Shown: positions 61,578 to 64,000 of the stretch, in pieces
How positions within the stretch are numbered: the stretch's first letter is position 1
How the letters are laid out: each line of letters starts with the position of its first letter
Source of the DNA: Listeria booriae
Lineage (GTDB): Bacteria > Bacillota > Bacilli > Lactobacillales > Listeriaceae
Assembly (NCBI RefSeq): GCF_000766865.1
Contig: NZ_JNFA01000005.1
Span: 45,439-109,438 of the forward strand
Direction: 5' to 3'
Length of the DNA: 64,000 nucleotides
Notes under the pieces: model-generated
What the model was told of the DNA's origin: nothing
Seen by the model: the letters and a program-made list of their open reading frames with translations, nothing else
Databases searched by the model: none
Made by a program: the position numbers and the translations under genes

Positions 61578-64000
61578 CTAAAGATCAGTCAGTCCATTCG
61601 TGTGTTGTTTGTAGAGAGTAGTATTTGTATGACTGGTCATTTCGTGTGTTGTTTGTAGAGAGTAGTATTTGTATGACTGGTCATTCAGAATCAGATATTT
61701 AGTACCTTGGTATGTTGCGTATACTTTGATAGCGTAACCTTGTAGGCCCCAAGCTGCCAACGGTGTAGTACAGTGAATCATTTGGTGATATGTTCCGTCA
61801 GAAGTACCAAGTGTATCCGTTCTAAGCAAGGTTGTAGCCGTTGTGTCGCTATATGTTTCCATTGAATAAACTACGCCTGCTGGTACATCCGCTGCGTGTG
61901 GATAAACATAAACGTTTGTTCCAGTGCTTCCTGTGTTTGGACGTTGATTGACAATTTCGAAGTCAGCACTTCCTACACGATCTGCCATGCTTTTAGCAAC
62001 TGTTACATTGATAGTTTTGCTGATGTTGCTACCGTCTAATGTTCTAACTGTGATTGTTGTTGTTCCTGCTTTGTTAGCTGTCCAGTTACCGTTTGCATCT
62101 ACAGAAATGATGCTTGCGTCTGCTGGTGTGTAGCTTACGTTTTTGTTTGTTGCGTTTGCAGGGGCAACTGTTGCGTTGATTTTACCTGTGTCTGCTACGT
62201 TAGCAGTGATGCTTGATGCGTCTAATGTTAGACCTGTTGCTGCTACAGTTGTCGCTGCTTGAGCTACGTGTACGATGAACGTACGGATAGTGTTTCCAGC
62301 TTTGTCTTTCACTGTAATTGTTGCTGTTCCTGCACCGTTAACTGCTAGTCTGTTCCAGTTATCTCCTTGGTCTGGTTTTGGAGATAATACAGAAGTATCG
62401 CTAGATGTGTAGATATAGTCGCTACCATTCAATACGTTTCCTGCTGTGTCATATTCTCTGAAGTTCATGTCATGTGAGTTGAACGTGTTTGTGAAGGCTG
62501 TATCGATGTAGATGTTTTTACCTTCTGTAATTACGTCTGCTGGGTAGTTAGGAATGTTTTCTTGTTTCACAACGACTGATTCACTTACGTTTACAGTGAT
62601 TGTTTTCGTGATGTTTGATCCGTCTGCTGTTGCTACCGCAACTGTTGTTGTTCCTGCTTTTTTAGCTGTCCAGTTGCCGTTTGCATCTACAGAAATGATG
62701 CTCGGGTCTGCTGGCGTATACGTTAAGTTTTTGTTTGTTGCTGTTGATGGTGCTACTGTTGCAGTGATTTTGCCTGTGTCAGCAACTTTTGCTGCAATGT
62801 TTGATGCTGAAAGTGAAATGTCTGTTACTGGTACTGTTGTTGCTGCTTGAGCTACGTGTACGATGAACGTACGGATAGTGTTTCCAGCTTTGTCTTTCAC
62901 TGTAATTGTTGCTGTTCCTGCGCCGTTAACTGCTAGTCTGTTCCAGTTATCTCCTTGGTCTGGTTTTGAAGATAATACGGAAGTATCGCTAGATGTGTAG
63001 ACGTAGTCACTGCTGTTCAATACATTTCCTGCTGTATCGTATTCTCTGAAGTTCATGTCATGTGAATTGAACGTGTTTGTGAAGGCTGTATCGATGTAGA
63101 TGTTTTTACCTTCTGTAATTACGTCTGCTGGGTAGTTAGGAATGTTTTCTTGTTTCACAACTACTGATTCACTTACGTTTACAGTGATTGTTTTCGTGAT
63201 GTTTGATCCGTCTTCTGTTGCTACCGCAATTGTTGTTGTTCCTGCTTTTTTAGCTGTCCAGTTGCCGTTTTCATCTACAGAGATGATGCTTGGGTCTGCT
63301 GGTGTATACGTTAAGTTTTTGTTTGTTGCTGTTGATGGTGCTACTGTTGCATTGATTTTACCTGTGTCAGCAACTTTTGCTGTAATATTTGATGCTGAAA
63401 GTGAAATGTCTGTTGCTGGTACATTTTCTGGACCTGTAATAGTGATTGTGAATGTACGTACTGTTTTACCAGATGCGTCTTTCACTGTTACTAATGAGCT
63501 TCCTGTTTTTTCTGTATGCGTGAAGGCAATATGCGTGCCGTTAGCTTGAACAGAAGTGAATAGGTCAGGATTTGATAATGTCCAAGTATACGAGCTAGGA
63601 TTTACAATCTTATCTGCGCTGTTATAGAAGGCCACGTCTACGTTGTCGTTGTTGTATCCGTCTTTGTACGTGTTTGATACAGAAATTGTTCCACCATTTG
63701 CTAAATCAGTATCTGGTGTGAATCCATTGTGATAAATCCATTTTGCATTAGCTACGGCTGTTGGATCTACAGCTTCGACAAGTGATGAGTTCATATCTGT
63801 GCGTGTTTGTTGTGCTGCGATATCGATGTATCCTGATACGCCGTCGCCACCGAATGCTGAGTTAGCTAATACGTCATAACCTGTTGGTGCTGTTACTTTC
63901 ACGTAGTAAGTTCCTGGTGTAATTGTTTCGAATTTGTACAATCCGTTAGCGTCTGTTGTTGTTGTTTCTACAACTGCACCTGTGTTGCTGTAAAGTGTTA
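61578..64000 (-). CDS. Large secreted protein with SdrD-B and Big_2-type domains (5' end outside window)
   Basis: At least 807 codons are visible, running off the window. The first visible domain is an SdrD B-like collagen-binding B fold (DANGLYKFETITPGTYYVKV). Next come a one-off beta domain (TYKDGYNNDNVDVAF), then alternating Big_2-type Ig domains (TATNKNLTYTPADPSIIS, AGTTTIAVAT, ITKTITVNV) and a second domain type (IPNYPADVITEGKNIYIDTA). A final C-terminal domain of about 120 residues has no LPXTG motif. The last 24 residues result from a 44-bp tandem duplication that changed frame. It is probably a secreted surface or matrix protein; how it is retained is not clear. Confidence 0.85.
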   Translation of the reverse strand, partial: TLYSNTGAVVETTTTDANGLYKFETITPGTYYVKVTAPTGYDVLANSAFGGDGVSGYIDIAAQQTRTDMNSSLVEAVDPTAVANAKWIYHNGFTPDTDLANGGTISVSNTYKDGYNNDNVDVAFYNSADKIVNPSSYTWTLSNPDLFTSVQANGTHIAFTHTEKTGSSLVTVKDASGKTVRTFTITITGPENVPATDISLSASNITAKVADTGKINATVAPSTATNKNLTYTPADPSIISVDENGNWTAKKAGTTTIAVATEDGSNITKTITVNVSESVVVKQENIPNYPADVITEGKNIYIDTAFTNTFNSHDMNFREYDTAGNVLNSSDYVYTSSDTSVLSSKPDQGDNWNRLAVNGAGTATITVKDKAGNTIRTFIVHVAQAATTVPVTDISLSASNIAAKVADTGKITATVAPSTATNKNLTYTPADPSIISVDANGNWTAKKAGTTTVAVATADGSNITKTITVNVSESVVVKQENIPNYPADVITEGKNIYIDTAFTNTFNSHDMNFREYDTAGNVLNGSDYIYTSSDTSVLSPKPDQGDNWNRLAVNGAGTATITVKDKAGNTIRTFIVHVAQAATTVAATGLTLDASSITANVADTGKINATVAPANATNKNVSYTPADASIISVDANGNWTANKAGTTTITVRTLDGSNISKTINVTVAKSMADRVGSADFEIVNQRPNTGSTGTNVYVYPHAADVPAGVVYSMETYSDTTATTLLRTDTLGTSDGTYHQMIHCTTPLAAWGLQGYAIKVYATYQGTKYLILNDQSYKYYSLQTTHEMTSHTNTTLYKQHTNGLTDL
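61597..61684. repeat. 44-bp perfect tandem duplication at the 3' end of the surface-protein gene
   Basis: Two exact, adjacent copies, 61597-61640 and 61641-61684. The unit starts TTCGTGTGTTGTTTG and ends GACTGGTCAT. The length is not a multiple of three, so the second copy is read in a different frame. Confidence 0.97.
62254..63425 (-). repeat. Two near-identical 588-bp domain repeats
   Basis: Sequence such as GAGCTACGTGTACGATGAAC recurs exactly 588 bp apart (62261 and 62849). Each unit encodes 196 residues, one Big_2-type domain plus one NIPNYPADVI-type domain. Only scattered third-base changes separate the copies. Confidence 0.9.

Overview
The window looks like chromosome of a low-GC Gram-positive bacterium of the Listeriaceae, probably a Listeria species outside the L. 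monocytogenes group. This is an inference from several signs: short PrfA/Crp-type regulators, Listeria-style immunoglobulin-like modules on secreted chitinases, an LPXTG surface protein with cadherin-like repeats, Gram-positive Shine-Dalgarno sequences, sigma-A promoters and cre-like boxes. No rRNA, tRNA, CRISPR array, insertion sequence or phage was seen.

Layout. 1-4.8 kb (minus): PTS operon of a LicR-type regulator, EIIA, EIIB, EIIC and a NagB-type amino-sugar-phosphate isomerase/deaminase, possibly for chitobiose-like sugars. 5.2-8.0 kb: a secreted YusW-like protein divergent from a PadR / DUF1700 / DUF4097 envelope operon. 8.1-14.6 kb: a complete arabinose regulon (araBDA, araE, araR) with well-placed AraR and cre-like sites. 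14.7-15.7 kb: phosphate permease. 15.9-17.9 kb: AgrC/AgrA-like two-component system with no agrB or agrD beside it. 18.2-27.2 kb (minus): Wzx/Wzy-type exopolysaccharide cluster with chain-length regulator, tyrosine kinase, priming sugar transferase, glycosyltransferases and UDP-ManNAc dehydrogenase. 27.4-33.6 kb: two modular GH18 chitinases flanking a DUF4352 lipoprotein. 33.8-39.7 kb: amino-acid permease, then a GPH transporter / GH78-like glycosidase / AraC regulator set. 39.7-43.5 kb: two PrfA-like regulators, a CPBP protease, an aldo-keto reductase and a small membrane protein. 43.7-46.0 kb: a third GH18 chitinase, ChiB-like.

46.4-49.0 kb (minus) holds a type VII-secreted LXG toxin with a WHH nuclease tip, its SMI1/KNR4 immunity protein and two small partner genes, one frameshifted. 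A DedA protein and a secreted coiled-coil protein follow. 50.7-53.8 kb encodes an LPXTG protein with eight 78-residue repeats.

53.9-61.5 kb (minus) is the most unusual region. A tightly packed set of nine genes encodes a GT-C membrane glycosyltransferase, a minimal GntR protein, a class F-like sortase, a processive GT2 synthase, a carbonic-anhydrase-like lipoprotein missing two of three zinc ligands, a UDP-GlcNAc 2-epimerase-like protein missing most catalytic residues, a Crp-like regulator, a GtrB-like polyprenyl-phosphate glycosyltransferase and an unknown 96-residue protein. I read this as a surface-glycan assembly or attachment system that has reused two dead enzyme folds. The window ends inside a large secreted SdrD-B / Big-domain protein whose C-terminus was rewritten by a 44-bp tandem duplication.
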